From Labyrinthula sp. Ha (lineage: Eukaryota; Sar; Bigyra; Labyrinthulida; Labyrinthulaceae): 64,000 nucleotides of DNA. Every line of letters starts with the position of its first letter. Within the stretch, counting starts at the first letter, position 1. This document shows positions 1-12,035 of the stretch, in pieces. Position numbers and translations under genes: made by a program. Under the pieces are notes generated by a model. It had not been told where the DNA came from and did not search any database. It saw only the letters and a list, made by a program, of their open reading frames with translations. The stretch covers positions 186,001-250,000 of the forward strand of contig JAALGZ010000047.1 of NCBI GenBank assembly GCA_015227615.1, written 5' to 3'.

Positions 1-1371
1 CCTTTTCTTGTACTTGGCTCGAGCTCAGCTAGCTGTCGCAGGAGATTTTATTCTATTAGAAACATAATCTGCGATCCTAGGACCTGACGGGGATGTATTG
101 CCCCCATAGGTTTGGGAACAAATACCTTAAATATTTTACCACCAATTTCTTGGAAACTATAATGGCTAGCATTATATAGATTTTAATCAGGAAATAGACA
201 GAAGTATATATTTGTTGCAAAGGCATAGCTCAAATATGGAGGATGAACCATGCTTTCAACAGTTAATTAAAATTCTTCACCGTGTACTTTCGATATTTAA
301 ATCTCTGTATATTTATAGCTAGCTAGCAGTAGAAGGAATATTTATGTATTTTAAATGATTTAGACAAAGCGTATGTTTGCGGAAGGATGTATTTGCTCTT
401 CCGCATGAGTCCTTTGTAAAGAAACTCATTTAAGTCTGTTGCGAGCTACAGCTTTTAAAGGAATAAGTTTAATAATATAAATAACTTATTTATACGTGAA
501 ATATTTTTTTATTAGAGATCAATAATCTGGCTGTACAAAATAACCAGTTATAGCATGGGTAATAATGAAACAATCTAAACAGTGTACACAGCTCATCTAA
601 ATTTCAATAAGATTGAAAGTCATCTCTGTCTCAGTAACTACTAAGTCTTAAAGCTATGCAAAGTGTAATTAGATTTGACTCTTGATAAACAGATCAGTTA
701 AAATCAGTGTATTGAATATGCGTAGGCTTTGCTCAGAAGAGGTTTCGTTGGATTTATTCTTGTCAACAAACCCATAGTTGACTTAATCCTTCTATTCAGA
801 GAATGATATGAATACTTATTTTATTAGAAAAAAGCAATTATTTGAATAAATGATTTAAGTTTTTAATTTCTAAATGGCGCTCAGTCTCTTATATAAGTGT
901 ATGTAAGAATATATCTTAGTGTGATCTGCTAGTGTGGAGAAGGATTGAAACAAAGTTATTATTGGGAGCAACAAAACATAATCAGAGTATCCTTACTAGT
1001 ATAAACTTATCGATCTCCTAAACAATTTTATCATTTTCTCAGAATGCCTACTGATTTTTGTACAAGTGCCATTGGCATGCATCAGCATACCGGTTTTGAC
1101 TAATATAGAAACTGTCTAGAATTCAGGTTTGCCACTCCGTTTGTCTTACAGTGAACTTAAGGTTTAATAGATGAATAAGATGTATAATATCTCTTTATCT
1201 ATGATGAATTCTTGAAAACCTCTATCCAATACTTTTTTTTCAGGGAAAAACATCTCTTACGTGTTGGAGTGGCCATTCATCACTGGATATAGGCTTACCA
1301 ATTGTAAATTACATTTTATACGATATGACATTACCATTGGTGCATTCAAGAAATTCATCCACAACAATACA
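1..1371. other. Upstream region of RPC1, no gene seen
   Basis: AT-rich sequence with many stops in all frames and no recognisable protein or RNA gene. It presumably carries the promoter of the polymerase gene. The reading frame of RPC1 stays open upstream to 1261, but there is no in-frame ATG before 1372. A pyrimidine tract ending in CAG at about 1231-1243 could be an upstream splice acceptor, so a 5' leader exon cannot be excluded. Confidence 0.5.
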
Positions 1372-4300
1372 ATGCAAAAGAAGAAGAAGTTCCATTTAAA
1401 CGGCAACCATGATAAAAAGAGGTCACGCACCTTCTTTCTGGAAAAAGATATTGTTTTTCCATCACAGTTTAGTCATGAAAATATACTAAGCTTTGCATCC
1501 AAGTCAGAACACAAGAAGATATCTTCTATCACGTTCACCCTCCAATCACCTCAACAAATAACTCGAAGTGGAGAAGTTCAGATCAACAATGCAAGACTTT
1601 ATGACCACAACTCAAAACCAGTTTCGAATAGCGTAATTGATGCTCGTTTGGGAACTAGCAAAAGCAGAGGAGTTTGTGAAAACTGCAACCAGAAATTTAT
1701 AGATTGTCCAGGACACTTTGGATACATAAAATTAGAACTACCTGTTTTTCATTTAGGATATTATAAATCCATTCACAATACTTTATCTTCAATATGCCAT
1801 TCTTGTTTCAGAGTTCTCTTAACGAACAGAGAGAAAAAATCTATTCTTAAAAAGTATAACAAGAAAAATATTGATATTTTAAGTAAAAGAGAAGTTCAAA
1901 AGAAAACTGTGGAAAAATGTAAAAAGGCAAAAAAATGTCCGCATTGTGGAAGTAGTGTTGGAAAAATATCTAAAGCTACTGAAGGAACATTTCAGCTTCA
2001 GAGAAAGTACGCGCCGCCTGAAGATTTGGACTCTGATATGGAAGAGGAAATCAGGAATTTTGAGGGGAAAATGTCTTTTACCGAAGAACTGGATCCAAGA
2101 GCTGCGTATAATTTACTGAGTAATATTCCCAATGAAGATCTTGGATTGTTGTGGTTTGATCCAGTGCTCAGTCGACCTGAAAATATGATTCTTTGGGCAA
2201 TTCCTGTTCCTCCAGTGACAACTCGACCAAGTGTTTTTGTTGATGAGGATTTGTCTAATGAAGATGATTTAACAATGCGGTTGAAAGAAATTGTATTAGT
2301 GAATAATCAGCTTAAAGCTGGACTTCAAGATGGAAAAAAAGGTGCAACTCTAATTACAAAAATCTGGCAGGATTTACAAAATATTGTTGCAACTTATATA
2401 AACTCGGATCATACGAATCCAAATGTCAAACAAGGAGATTCGAGAAATAAACCATCGAGAGGTTTAGTGCAGCGATTGAAAGGAAAAACGGGAAGATTTA
2501 GAGGTAATTTGTCGGGAAAAAGGGCAGATTTCACTGGAAGAACTGTAATTAGTCCTGATCCAAACCTAAAGATTTCTCAAGTTGGTGTTCCTTTGAGAAT
2601 GGCTAAGATTTTAACGTTTCCAGAAAATGTAAATAAGATTAACATTAGTGCTCTTAAACAGATGGTTGTGAATGGAATAGATCGACATCCAGGAGCTCGA
2701 TACATCAGGTACAAAAACTCAGGTGCGCAGCGAGCCATTCAATTTTTAGATGTGGACAAAAGGAAGAAGATTGCTGAAAGTCTACGACCTGGAGATGTGG
2801 TAGAAAGACTTCTTATGGATGGAGATTATGTTCTGTTTAATCGACAACCGAGTTTGCATAGAATGAGTATTATGTGTCATGAAGTAAAAGTGTTGGATGG
2901 AAGAACCTTAAGGTTCAATGAGTGCGTATGTTCCCCATACAATGCAGATTTCGATGGTGATGAGATGAATCTTCATGTTCCTCAAACGTATGAAGCAAAA
3001 GCAGAAGCCTTGGAGTTATTGTCTTCATCTAGAAATATTATTTCTCCTAGACATGGATCCCCAATTATTAGTGCAACACAGGATTTTTTCACGGCTTCAT
3101 ACACGCTCACACAAGATGCGCACACTCTTTTTTTTACTCGTGCTGATGTACTCAATGTTTTGAGCATGATTACTAACAAGTTCAAAGTAGACATTGAGTT
3201 AATTGAACCGCCATGTATAATGAAGCCTGTTGAAAGGTGGAGCGGGAAGCAGATCTTTAGTTTATTTTTGAAGGATGATTTAAATATAAACACAGAAAAA
3301 GTTGTTATTCGAGAAGGAAAATTAATGTTTGGTGAAATAGGTAAGAATATGTTGGGTGGAAAGAAAGAAGGGGTGATTTATCAACTTTGTGAAACCCAAA
3401 TACAAGGAGTTTATAATGATGCTGTTATGTTTTTGAACAAATGGACTCGATTTTGTAGTAGATTCTTGGGAGATGCTGGTTTTACAATTGGGATTAATGA
3501 CGTTACTCCATCTGGACCACTCGAGAAGAAGAAATTAGCTATTATTCAAGCCGGTTACGCAGCTTGCGAAGAGCGGATTTCCCAGTACCAAAATGGAACC
3601 CTAATTACTCTTCCTGGATGTAATGAGATTGAGTCCTTGGAGAGTGAGATCAGCGGAATTTTAAGTAGAGTGAGAGATGATGCAGGAAAGATGTGCATGC
3701 AGCAACTTCCGGCGCATAATCAACCCTTCATCATGGCAAAATGTGGATCAAAAGGATCACCATTGAATATTTGCCAGATGGTTTCCTGTGTAGGCCAGCA
3801 AATTGTAGGTGGGAAAAGAATGCCGAACGGGTTTCGGCACAGATCTCTGCCTCATTTTGAAAAGCACTCGAAGTTACCCAAAGCTAAAGGATTTGTGGCA
3901 AATTCTTTTTTCAGTGGACTTACTGCTCCTGAATTTTTCTTTCACACGATGGGAGGAAGAGAAGGATTAGTTGACACGTAATTGTATTGATTTGAGTTAG
4001 ATTTAGGGCTGTGAAAACTGCAGAAACTGGATATATGGCACGTAGATTAATGAAAGCTCTTGAAGATCTTGTTGTAATGTACGATGGAACAGTTAGAAGC
4101 GCAGATGGAGCTGTTGTACAGTTTATGTATGGAGAAGATGGACTGAGTAGTTTGAAAATGGAAGATGGAGTGAACCCAGTTGATTTTCGTAAGTTACTGC
4201 ATAGATTTCCCTCGACTGGAGATCTTGACTTAAGCAGTATGTTTGTTTCATTGTTTAAATTTAGTTGAAGAAAGTTTTAATAAAATTGGGAACCTTCTAA

Positions 4301-5607
4301 GAGAATCTGGAGAAAAATACTATGAGTTACTAAATGCGAGAATTCAGAAAGATCTAATAGCATTTTCTGAAAACGATAATTTACAATCTCTTAGTATGAA
4401 CTTCATTGACCGTGTTGTCAAGAAATATATTCAAGCAGTAGTTGAACCTGGAGAAGGTGTCGGTGCACTAGCAGGTCAATCCCTCGGTGAACCAGGTACT
4501 CAAATGACCTTGAAAACTTTTCACTTTGCAGGTGTAGCGAGTATGAATGTAACACTTGGTGTTCCAAGATTAAAGGAAATCATCAACGCTTCAAAATCAA
4601 TTTCCACTCCTATAATTACTGTTAATTTAGTTAATGATGAAGATGAAAGATCAGCTCGAATTATCCAAAGTAGATTGGAAAGAACTACACTTGGAGAGAT
4701 TTCAAGTAAGTGTGAAGTAGTTGTTTCTTTTGAAGGTGTGTTTTTTATGGTAAAACTAAATAAAAAGGCAATCAGAAGTTTGCATTTGGATGTTTCACCA
4801 AAATCAATCAAGAGCGCGATTTTAGCAAGTAAACCACTTCAGAAGAAACTTGGAATTAAATTGGATCCAGAGTTGATCAAGGTTGGAAACGATATGGTAA
4901 CTATCACAGTATTTGGTCCATCAATAAAAGAAAGACGGGATGTAGAAAGCAAATGGAATGGAACTCAAACATGGGGAGTTGATGCTAGAAGAGCTGTTAC
5001 GCTTCAAAAAACGTTGTTTACTTGTGAAAAGTTAAAGAAGCACGTTTTGGATGTATCAATAGCTGGAATAGATAGTGTAGATAGAGCTGTTGTAAATAAA
5101 GATGACAGTGAAAGAAAGTTTCATCTTTTGGTAGAAGGATTGGGGATGCTTGAAGTGCTTGGAATTCCTGGAGTTGATGGAACGAAATGTAGAACAAATA
5201 ACATTGCTGAGATAGAAAAAGTTTTAGGGATTGAAGCAGCAAGAGCAACCATTATGAATGAGGTTGCGTATATTTTTGGTAGATATGGATTAGATGTCGA
5301 TCAAAGGCATTTAATGCTATTGGCAGATGTTATGACTTATAAGGGAGAAGTTCTTGGAATAACTCGATTTGGAATTGCAAAGTTGAAAGAAAGTATTTTA
5401 CATTTAGCTAGTTTTGAAAAAACAGCTGAGCATTTATTCGATGCAAGTACGCATGGAAATAAGGATGAGATACGAGGTGTTTCTGAATGTATTATTGTTG
5501 GCTCTCATATGCCAGTTGGAACAGGTATGCCCCGAATTATTACAGAATGGAGTTCAAGTCCTCCAGATTTTCAATTTCCACAGAGACAAACGTTACTTGG
5601 CTATTGA
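1372..5607 (+). CDS. RPC1: DNA-directed RNA polymerase III largest subunit (RPC1), three exons
   Basis: Catalytic largest subunit of nuclear RNA polymerase III, which makes tRNA, 5S rRNA and other small RNAs. Exons are 1372-3977, 4007-4236 and 4265-5607, giving 1392 aa, close to the usual ~1390 aa. The 29-nt and 28-nt introns are GT-AG and removing them restores one frame. The N-terminal zinc clamp is visible (C102, C105, C112, H115, then C142 and C145). The loop [12 protein letters not shown] begins at N524 and supplies the catalytic Mg-binding D526, D528 and D530. The segment [17 protein letters not shown], in the bridge-helix/trigger-loop region, is rebuilt across intron 1. The segment [20 protein letters not shown] follows in exon 3. 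Pol III identity rests on the clamp and rudder sequence (for example [20 protein letters not shown]) and the ending without heptad CTD repeats. ATG 1372 is the first in-frame ATG; the frame is open upstream to a GTG, which I did not use. The stop is TGA. The gene converges on the aldehyde dehydrogenase gene. Confidence 0.96.
3978..4006 (+). other. 29-nt micro-intron in RPC1
   Basis: It begins GTAATT and ends TTTAG. It interrupts the ACG codon of the [12 protein letters not shown] motif after two bases. Without removal the frame stops at once at TAA 3979-3981. Confidence 0.93.
4237..4264 (+). other. 28-nt micro-intron in RPC1
   Basis: It begins GTATGT and ends TTTAG. Removing it joins codon ATT (Ile) and continues into [11 protein letters not shown]. 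Unspliced reading ends at TGA at 4266-4268. Confidence 0.92.
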
Positions 5608-6171
5608 TGAATAGAGTGATGTTTTATTTTCTTGTTTCGTATTCTTTTTATTTTGTTTTGGTAACAATATTTTACTTTAGCAGAACTGTTTATTATATAG
5701 ATGAGAAGTATCAAATCTAAGGAAAGAAGCTCTTGGGAGGTTTAGTTAACACAATATTGCTTGGGTTACATTTATTAAACACACTTCTTCAAGATGAAAA
5801 TAGAATGTTTTCTTAAGGGGAGAGAGAATATAGAATATAAAGTGAATGCAAACTTTCTGAGTAAGAATTCTTTGTATTCTTGTTTTTTTTTACTAAATTC
5901 TTAAGTAACCCGATGTTCATTGTATTCTGCAATGAACATTTTCTATTGAGAGAAGAACTATCTTTCTCATTTCCTGTTTTCTCTCCTGAAGAATCTAAGT
6001 ATTTAAGATAGCTTCCTTAAGCTTAGTAAAACTACTGCTTCTTAGTTTTTTCCTGGAAAATAAGTTTTGTGTAAAGCTCGATAAACCAAACTTATCCGTG
6101 TTTAAATATATTTTGAATACAAAAAGTCTTGAAAAATTATTAAGTTATAACTCAAGAATACTTCACTCATA
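5608..6171. other. Intergenic region between two convergent 3' ends
   Basis: No coding potential. It must hold the 3' processing signals of both RPC1 and the aldehyde dehydrogenase gene. The only structured element I see is the perfect hairpin at 5913-5939. Confidence 0.6.
5913..5939. other. Perfect 10-bp hairpin between convergent genes
   Basis: ATGTTCATTG at 5913-5922 and its exact reverse complement CAATGAACAT at 5930-5939 are separated by a 7-nt loop. The hairpin lies roughly midway between the stop codons of RPC1 and the aldehyde dehydrogenase gene. It could form in the 3' UTR RNA of either gene. A termination or processing role is inference only. Confidence 0.5.
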
Positions 6172-7683
6172 TTATAATTTTGCTTCAAAATCCTTACCTG
6201 CTTCTTTGAGTTGGTTATAAATAGGTTCATAAGCTTCATGTGGAAGAGGAAGCATAGGTGTTTTATCCTCTACAATATCTTTTTCAAACACACTTCTTTG
6301 ATGGCTGAATTCCTTAAATCCAGGAAATCCCCTGTAAGATCCCATTCCAGACTCTCCGAATCCACCAAATGCTAAATTATCTGCAAGTCCCTGTTCAACA
6401 GCTGAGTTCACACATACTCCACCTGATCTGGTTGAGTTGATGAAGTTATCTGCAGCTTCTCTTCCTTCTTTTGTTTCCGTATTCGCAAATACATAAACAG
6501 CCAAAGGTGTTTCACAAACTTTTTCTATCATTTCAACAGCATCTTTGAATCCAGAAACTTCGTGAATAGGTAAAACTGGTCCAAAGATTTCTTCTTTCAT
6601 AATAGAATCTTCCAAATTTGGTGCATCTATAATAGTTGGTTGAGTTACCTTTGTTTTATCACCCATAATAAATTTTCCATGTGCATTTTTTACAAGTTTT
6701 TCAACCCTTTTAATATGGTTTTCATTGATGAACTTTCCAAAAGGTAAATCCTGATATTTTGCAGCTTCTTCGAGAAGTTTCTTTTTAAACTTCTCTGCAA
6801 TACTTTTATCTACACAAATATAATCTGGCGACATGCAAATCTGTCCTGCATTCAAAAACTTTACACCTGCAATTCTTGGAACAGCAATATCCAAATCTGC
6901 AGATTCATGAACATAAGTTGGACACTAAACATAATAACAAGATTAAGAAATACTTTTCCTCCAAGTTCTAAAGTACATGGTGTCAAATGTTCAGAAGCAG
7001 CCTTCATTACAATTCTTGCTACAAAAGAATTTCCAGTATACCTAAAAACTATTAAAATAATGACATATATACATAATATGGTCAAACTTTTGTTTTAATA
7101 ACGCAGTTGTTTCGGGAACCCCTCCAAGCACAACTTTAACTGCAGAAGTATCCAAATATTTTGGAAACAACTCAGCCATTAAATCTGCCGAATGACTTGA
7201 TATTTCACTTGGTTTGAGTACACAGCAATTTCCAGCTGCTAGGATGTTCGCCAGTGGATCAGCAGCGAGAACAAAAGGAAAATTCCAAGGGGAAATGTTA
7301 AGTACAACACCTTTTGGGGAATGAAGTACGTACGCCTTTGTATTTCCAGTTGCATTGGAGATCTCCACAGGTTCAGGTTTTACCCATTCGTCAAGTTTAC
7401 TTATGCAAAATAGTGCCTGGACGATGGAAGAAAGACCTGCAATCGCTCTACCTTTTCCGCCACCAAGATCCTTTTGAAGCGCTTCGGCAATTTGATCAAA
7501 GTTATCCATGTACATCTTGTAGAGTTGAAAGAGCTGTTGTTTTCTCCATTTCACACTCCTAGTTTTTCCGGATTTAAATGTCTCACGTAGTTCTTGAACT
7601 ACACCAGAGTAATCAAGATCCGTTTGTTGCTTTTGACTTTCTACATCTTGCTTGCGAACAGACAAGAATCCTGCTTGTGCCAT
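6172..7683 (-). CDS. ALDH3: Aldehyde dehydrogenase, class 3-like, three exons
   Basis: NAD(P)-dependent oxidation of aldehydes to acids. Exons on the minus strand are 7683-7073, 7041-6954 and 6924-6172, giving 483 aa, the usual length for the ALDH3 family. The 31-nt and 29-nt introns are GT-AG; splicing restores FDHIMYTGNSF and [16 protein letters not shown]. The catalytic glutamate is E229 in LELGGK. The nucleophile is C263 in [11 protein letters not shown], 34 residues later as in the family. The C-terminal part has SGGVCVN and [12 protein letters not shown], also typical. There is no obvious C-terminal hydrophobic anchor, unlike membrane-bound fatty aldehyde dehydrogenases, so it is probably soluble. 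ATG 7683 gives a plausible short N-terminus; stop TAA. The substrate is not predictable from sequence. Confidence 0.95.
6925..6953 (-). other. 29-nt micro-intron in the ALDH gene
   Basis: On the minus strand it begins GTATTT and ends TTTAG. It lies exactly between the codons for K233 and C234, just after the catalytic LELGGK motif. Confidence 0.92.
7042..7072 (-). other. 31-nt micro-intron in the ALDH gene
   Basis: On the minus strand it begins GTATAT and ends TTTAG. It splits an ATG codon (AT|G) inside FDHIMYTGN, a conserved stretch of the ALDH fold. Confidence 0.92.
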
Positions 7684-8823
7684 TTTTATTGTTTCTCTAT
7701 GAAGATATCGGAGTTTGTATTTGGTTCTAGTTTATGTATCTATTAAAAATTGAAACTCCGAAGATGGTTTTCCTGACCTGGTAACTCATATCTTGTAGAC
7801 AGTAATAGACCGCTTTTGTTGAGATTCTCGTTCAGTTCTTCCAATAAATTATTCCAAACAAATATTGGAATTGATTAATCCAACTAAAAATATTTAACGG
7901 TATATTACTGGTAAGAAAATTCTCGTGATAGCTCGGAACAGTTCATTCTTGGATATATATTCTATATATATATGACTTATTATCGGTTCATGATTCACGA
8001 TAAATAATGTTTTATGGATCATAAGAGCAGATTACCGTTAAGCAAAATTCTGGACATATCGTTAATGGGAATTTACGGGAAATTATCGGGAAGAATACTA
8101 GGATGATATGTAGGGTAAATTCCTGATATTTTTCGAGCTTTGGCTAAAAGAAGTTCTCGAGATCCCTATACTTATTACTACTCTCGTAATCCATTTAGGA
8201 TTTCTTAATGGTAAGCAAAAATTATGACATAATTGATATCAATAGTTGCCGTTAAATTAGATAACGAATCGGAAAAATATAAAAAAAAGAAACTACTGGA
8301 GAAACATATTCTTTTATACTCTAACTAGTACTACCTCTTGATAGGAATGTACTTCGAGACAGTATCATTTTGAATTTTTCGAGAATTAAGAGATCAAGCT
8401 GTCTTGAAAAATGAAACCAAGAAAAAATATTAATTCATTCGAGATACGAGACAGATATTTTCGAGGCTTCTTTTAATTTTCCCATATCCTAAATGATTTA
8501 ACATGTTCTTCTGTTTTCCTTGAGTATGAGAGTCTCGGGTTACAGTCACGGGAAAGCGTTGTCTCGATAGAGCGACATGATGTGAACAGAGAGTGTTTCG
8601 AGACACTTATTTTTTTCAAGAAACCAAGTTGTTATCCCGAAGTAAGATATAGACTTAACACTTTATCGGAAATAATTTTATTTTTATCTCAGAAATATGC
8701 AGCTTATAAGAAATTCTTCCGAAAAATTGTTATTCAGGTTAATATTTGCTTTGTATTGCAACTTAAAAGAAACAACTATTCTAATTTTTCAATATAAAAT
8801 ATCAGCAAGTGCCGTGATTAATA
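7684..8823. other. Non-coding stretch upstream of the ALDH gene
   Basis: No recognisable gene. The part next to 7683 presumably carries the ALDH promoter. Reading frames are short and unlike any family I know. Confidence 0.45.
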
Positions 8824-9132
8824 GGGGCGCAAAGTAAGAAAACTTTTTCATTGAGGAATTGAGAATACTCCAACTAAAACTCATTTAAAGCAAACTTTCT
8901 GAGTTTCTAGGATTTTTAAAAGTCAGTTATGAAACTCAAAGAGGGTAATGAGGAACTCATTGAGGATTCTTAGGATTGATGAAAAAAATACTCACGACTC
9001 CTCCAAAATACTCAGTTAATTCCTCAATGAGTTTGAAATTCTTCATTCAATGGGGTATCGAGATTCACTCAGTCATTGAAAACTTCCGGGAAAGCCCGAA
9101 TCGGGCTTGAATAAGGACTCACTGTGTACCCC
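8824..9132. mobile_element. MITE-like element, ~309 bp, with TIRs and TA flanks
   Basis: The left end reads GGGGCGCAAAGTAAG. The right end, reverse complemented, reads GGGGTACACAGTGAG, about 12 of 15 bases alike. Both ends are flanked by TA (8822-8823 and 9133-9134), as after Tc1/mariner-type insertion. Subterminal parts also pair (ATTGAGGAATTGAGAATACTC on the left against a similar inverted stretch on the right), so the whole unit is a foldback. It has no ORF and is non-autonomous. Family assignment is inference from the TA flanks only. Confidence 0.5.
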
Positions 9133-12035
9133 TAATGATTGATTTTAAAGATGAAGTCTCTTCTGGAAATAAAAAATAAGGTAAACAAGAATTCTTCTTC
9201 GAGGAAGTTTGGCAATTCGCCTGCATACACACTTGATACACCAACTAAATAGGAGAGTGTAAGAAGAATAATTTGGTGTTTATCCGAAAAACGAACATTG
9301 CTTTTAGAAACAACATAAAAGCAAACCTATCAGTAGCCCAACTATTTTACGATTAGTTTTTTAGTCATGTTGAAATTATTACTTTAATGCTGCAATTTTG
9401 CAACACCTAAGTGTAACCTATCAATTTCACCAACGGCAAAGCAAAAAAAAATGGTTTTCAGTGCTATTCTCATCAGATTACACAAAAAAAAACTACTTCA
9501 AGAATAAGCTCTTTTAAACCAGTCAAAGAGTCAGATACTTCATACTATTCTAAGATTATATCTGAAATTTAGCCAAAATGATAATAACAGCGTTAAGAAC
9601 CGAAATAAACCCTCTTTGGATTTCCTATGTAATGTACATCACTTTCTTTCGTATTACTTTGTACCTTTGATCACTTGAAACTGGATCTCCTGAGTCTTGT
9701 TATAAACACAAATTTTCTCAGATTTCATGTAATCAACCATCATGCCACTGAATCCGCGATGAATTGGTTCATCCTTAGCTTCGCTTCTTTAAACTTCTCG
9801 CCAGTATGTTCGCGTCATGATTTTATATGTTTCTGGTTCATTAAGACAAGACCAACCAAGAAAATAAGTGTTTAAGAGGTTTCTTAGCTCCTTTTCTTCC
9901 TGCACTTTTGTGTCACATAAACAACAAATAGAATATTAGCGATTCATGGCCATGTTCAACAAATCTTTGCTACATGAACTGGAACATTGTGCCCTCAGAA
10001 AAATAAAGTTCCTGTGGCTAACCCTAATGAAATAAAAATCACGACAGTTTCATCACAAAGCATGCCACAATAAACTCTAGATGTGAGAGCCTTCTTCAAC
10101 ATATCAAACAAGTGTTTGTTACTGTATTCTGGATATTCTAATTAAAATAAGATTTCCAGAAGGTGAGTTTACATGCGAAGAATTTGCTAAGCATATAGAG
10201 AATAACTCTATCTGTTTCTCTCAGTAAGTTTATGAGGGAGTATATGTATTTTTCCTGTCTCCAATACAGCCTGAACTTAAACTCTAGAAAATAACCTGTA
10301 AAGACGTTACACTGTAAAGTAATTAATAAGCAAATAAAATTCAAAAAATATGTAATAGTTGTTGCATATGCTTCCTTACTACACAAGATATATATTCCTC
10401 ATCTAAGCATTATGTGCACATTAGCTCTAATTTTCCTGAGTTTGCAGAATATATGTTATCAACACACTGAAATATGTAGAAGCAACTTAGAATTATTATA
10501 ACATGTTTCCAATAAAAAACTGTGCCCTTTGTTTTCTTTCTTCTATTTCTACTTAGCTCCACATACATCTTTTTTTTATAGCAAAGCCCTTGGGGGTACA
10601 AATGCACAACCTTGGGGTATGATTTTTGTACTCTGGATTATCATCCTTCACTAAATTTGATAACCGGAGCAACTTCCCAAAATAAAATTTCAATGCACTT
10701 CATCTGAATCAGCGATGCTCAAAATGGTTACTTCACTTACCTCGAAAAAAATATAGAAGAGGCTGGGATCAAGGCGAAGCTTGCTATAAAGTACCAAGTA
10801 AACAGCAGAAAGTTAAGAATCTAATCTTTCATTGTCTTCTTATGGTTATTCTATGGAATTAAATCAACTTTGTCCTTAATCAAACTCAATGCTTGAAAGT
10901 TGGTTTGGTATATGCCTTTAACAACGACCCCTATAACTGGGCCCTTGACAAAGATGAGGATGAATTTAAGTATTTTTCCATATATTGGGTACAGATAGGT
11001 TCAAGTATTTATAGAAGTTAATAAACTTATGATGTAAGGTTGTTGAATTCTTAAGAACCTTAATTTTCAATACCAAAACAGAGAAGATGTAGGTTCATTT
11101 TCAAGAAAATTTGAATCTTAAGTGTCTTGACATAATAATAAACATTTTAGTATTACATGAAAAGCCCGCTCTTGCATTGATTTTTCTTTGAAAATAAATA
11201 CTTGCTGAAATATTTGAATCTTAATTCCTTCTTCCGAGAAAAATCCTTTGAAAACTGTAATTGATTCTTAACTTTGCTAGTTTTTTATTCATAATGTTGG
11301 GAAAATTGTATTTTGACAACTTTAATTACCCAGTAAGTTAAGTGGAGTACGATTTCCCGGAATACAAAAACCTAAATCTTACAATATCTATAAATTTTCT
11401 AACTGTAATTTAAGTAAAAAAAATTATTGCTATTTCCTGGATTAAGAATTTTATCAGTATGGAACCGAGATAATCGAATTAATTGGTTCTTAGTAATGGA
11501 TTGTTTCTATTCATATATTACTGTGGCTAGTTATGAGTAATTTGCTACAGAATATTTTTCATTGAAGCTGCTTTGAGTCAGTTCACACGCTATTCTTTTC
11601 ATTTATGTGGGAATTTAGCATATCGGCTATACTTAAAGCTATACCCTGTAACAGATGCAGCTGAATGATGTGCTTCATCATGCCCAAACAATGAGAATTT
11701 TTATTTTGTTCTTTGGGCAAATGGTCCTCTTTTCTTGTTTGCAGATGGTGTACCTATTCTTGGAGACTATACTCAGGAACAATTGTGTATAATAATCGAG
11801 AGCCCGTATCAGTAATGAAAACTAAGTTTGTAGAACAGAAAATACATATATAGCGAATAATTCTCTATTATAACTTTTTTCTAAGTTCTTTCTCTCTCTT
11901 ATTTACGAATACTTATTATTACCAGAAGCATGAATGTGATGGTAAGGAAATTTGTTAGTTGCTTATTCATATGATATGTTCTTCGTTATTAATAATACTT
12001 TATAAAGGGAATAAATGAAAATATCTTCAGCTCAT
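9133..12035. other. Non-coding stretch left of the large inverted repeat
   Basis: AT-rich, no recognisable coding region, RNA gene or repeat. The reading frames present (65-82 codons) overlap one another on both strands and match no family I know. Confidence 0.45.

Noticed and set aside
1261-1371. Start of RPC1 at GTG 1261
   Set aside because: The extra 37 residues have no similarity to RPC1 N-termini and a eukaryotic start needs ATG; the first in-frame ATG is 1372, which gives family-like length.
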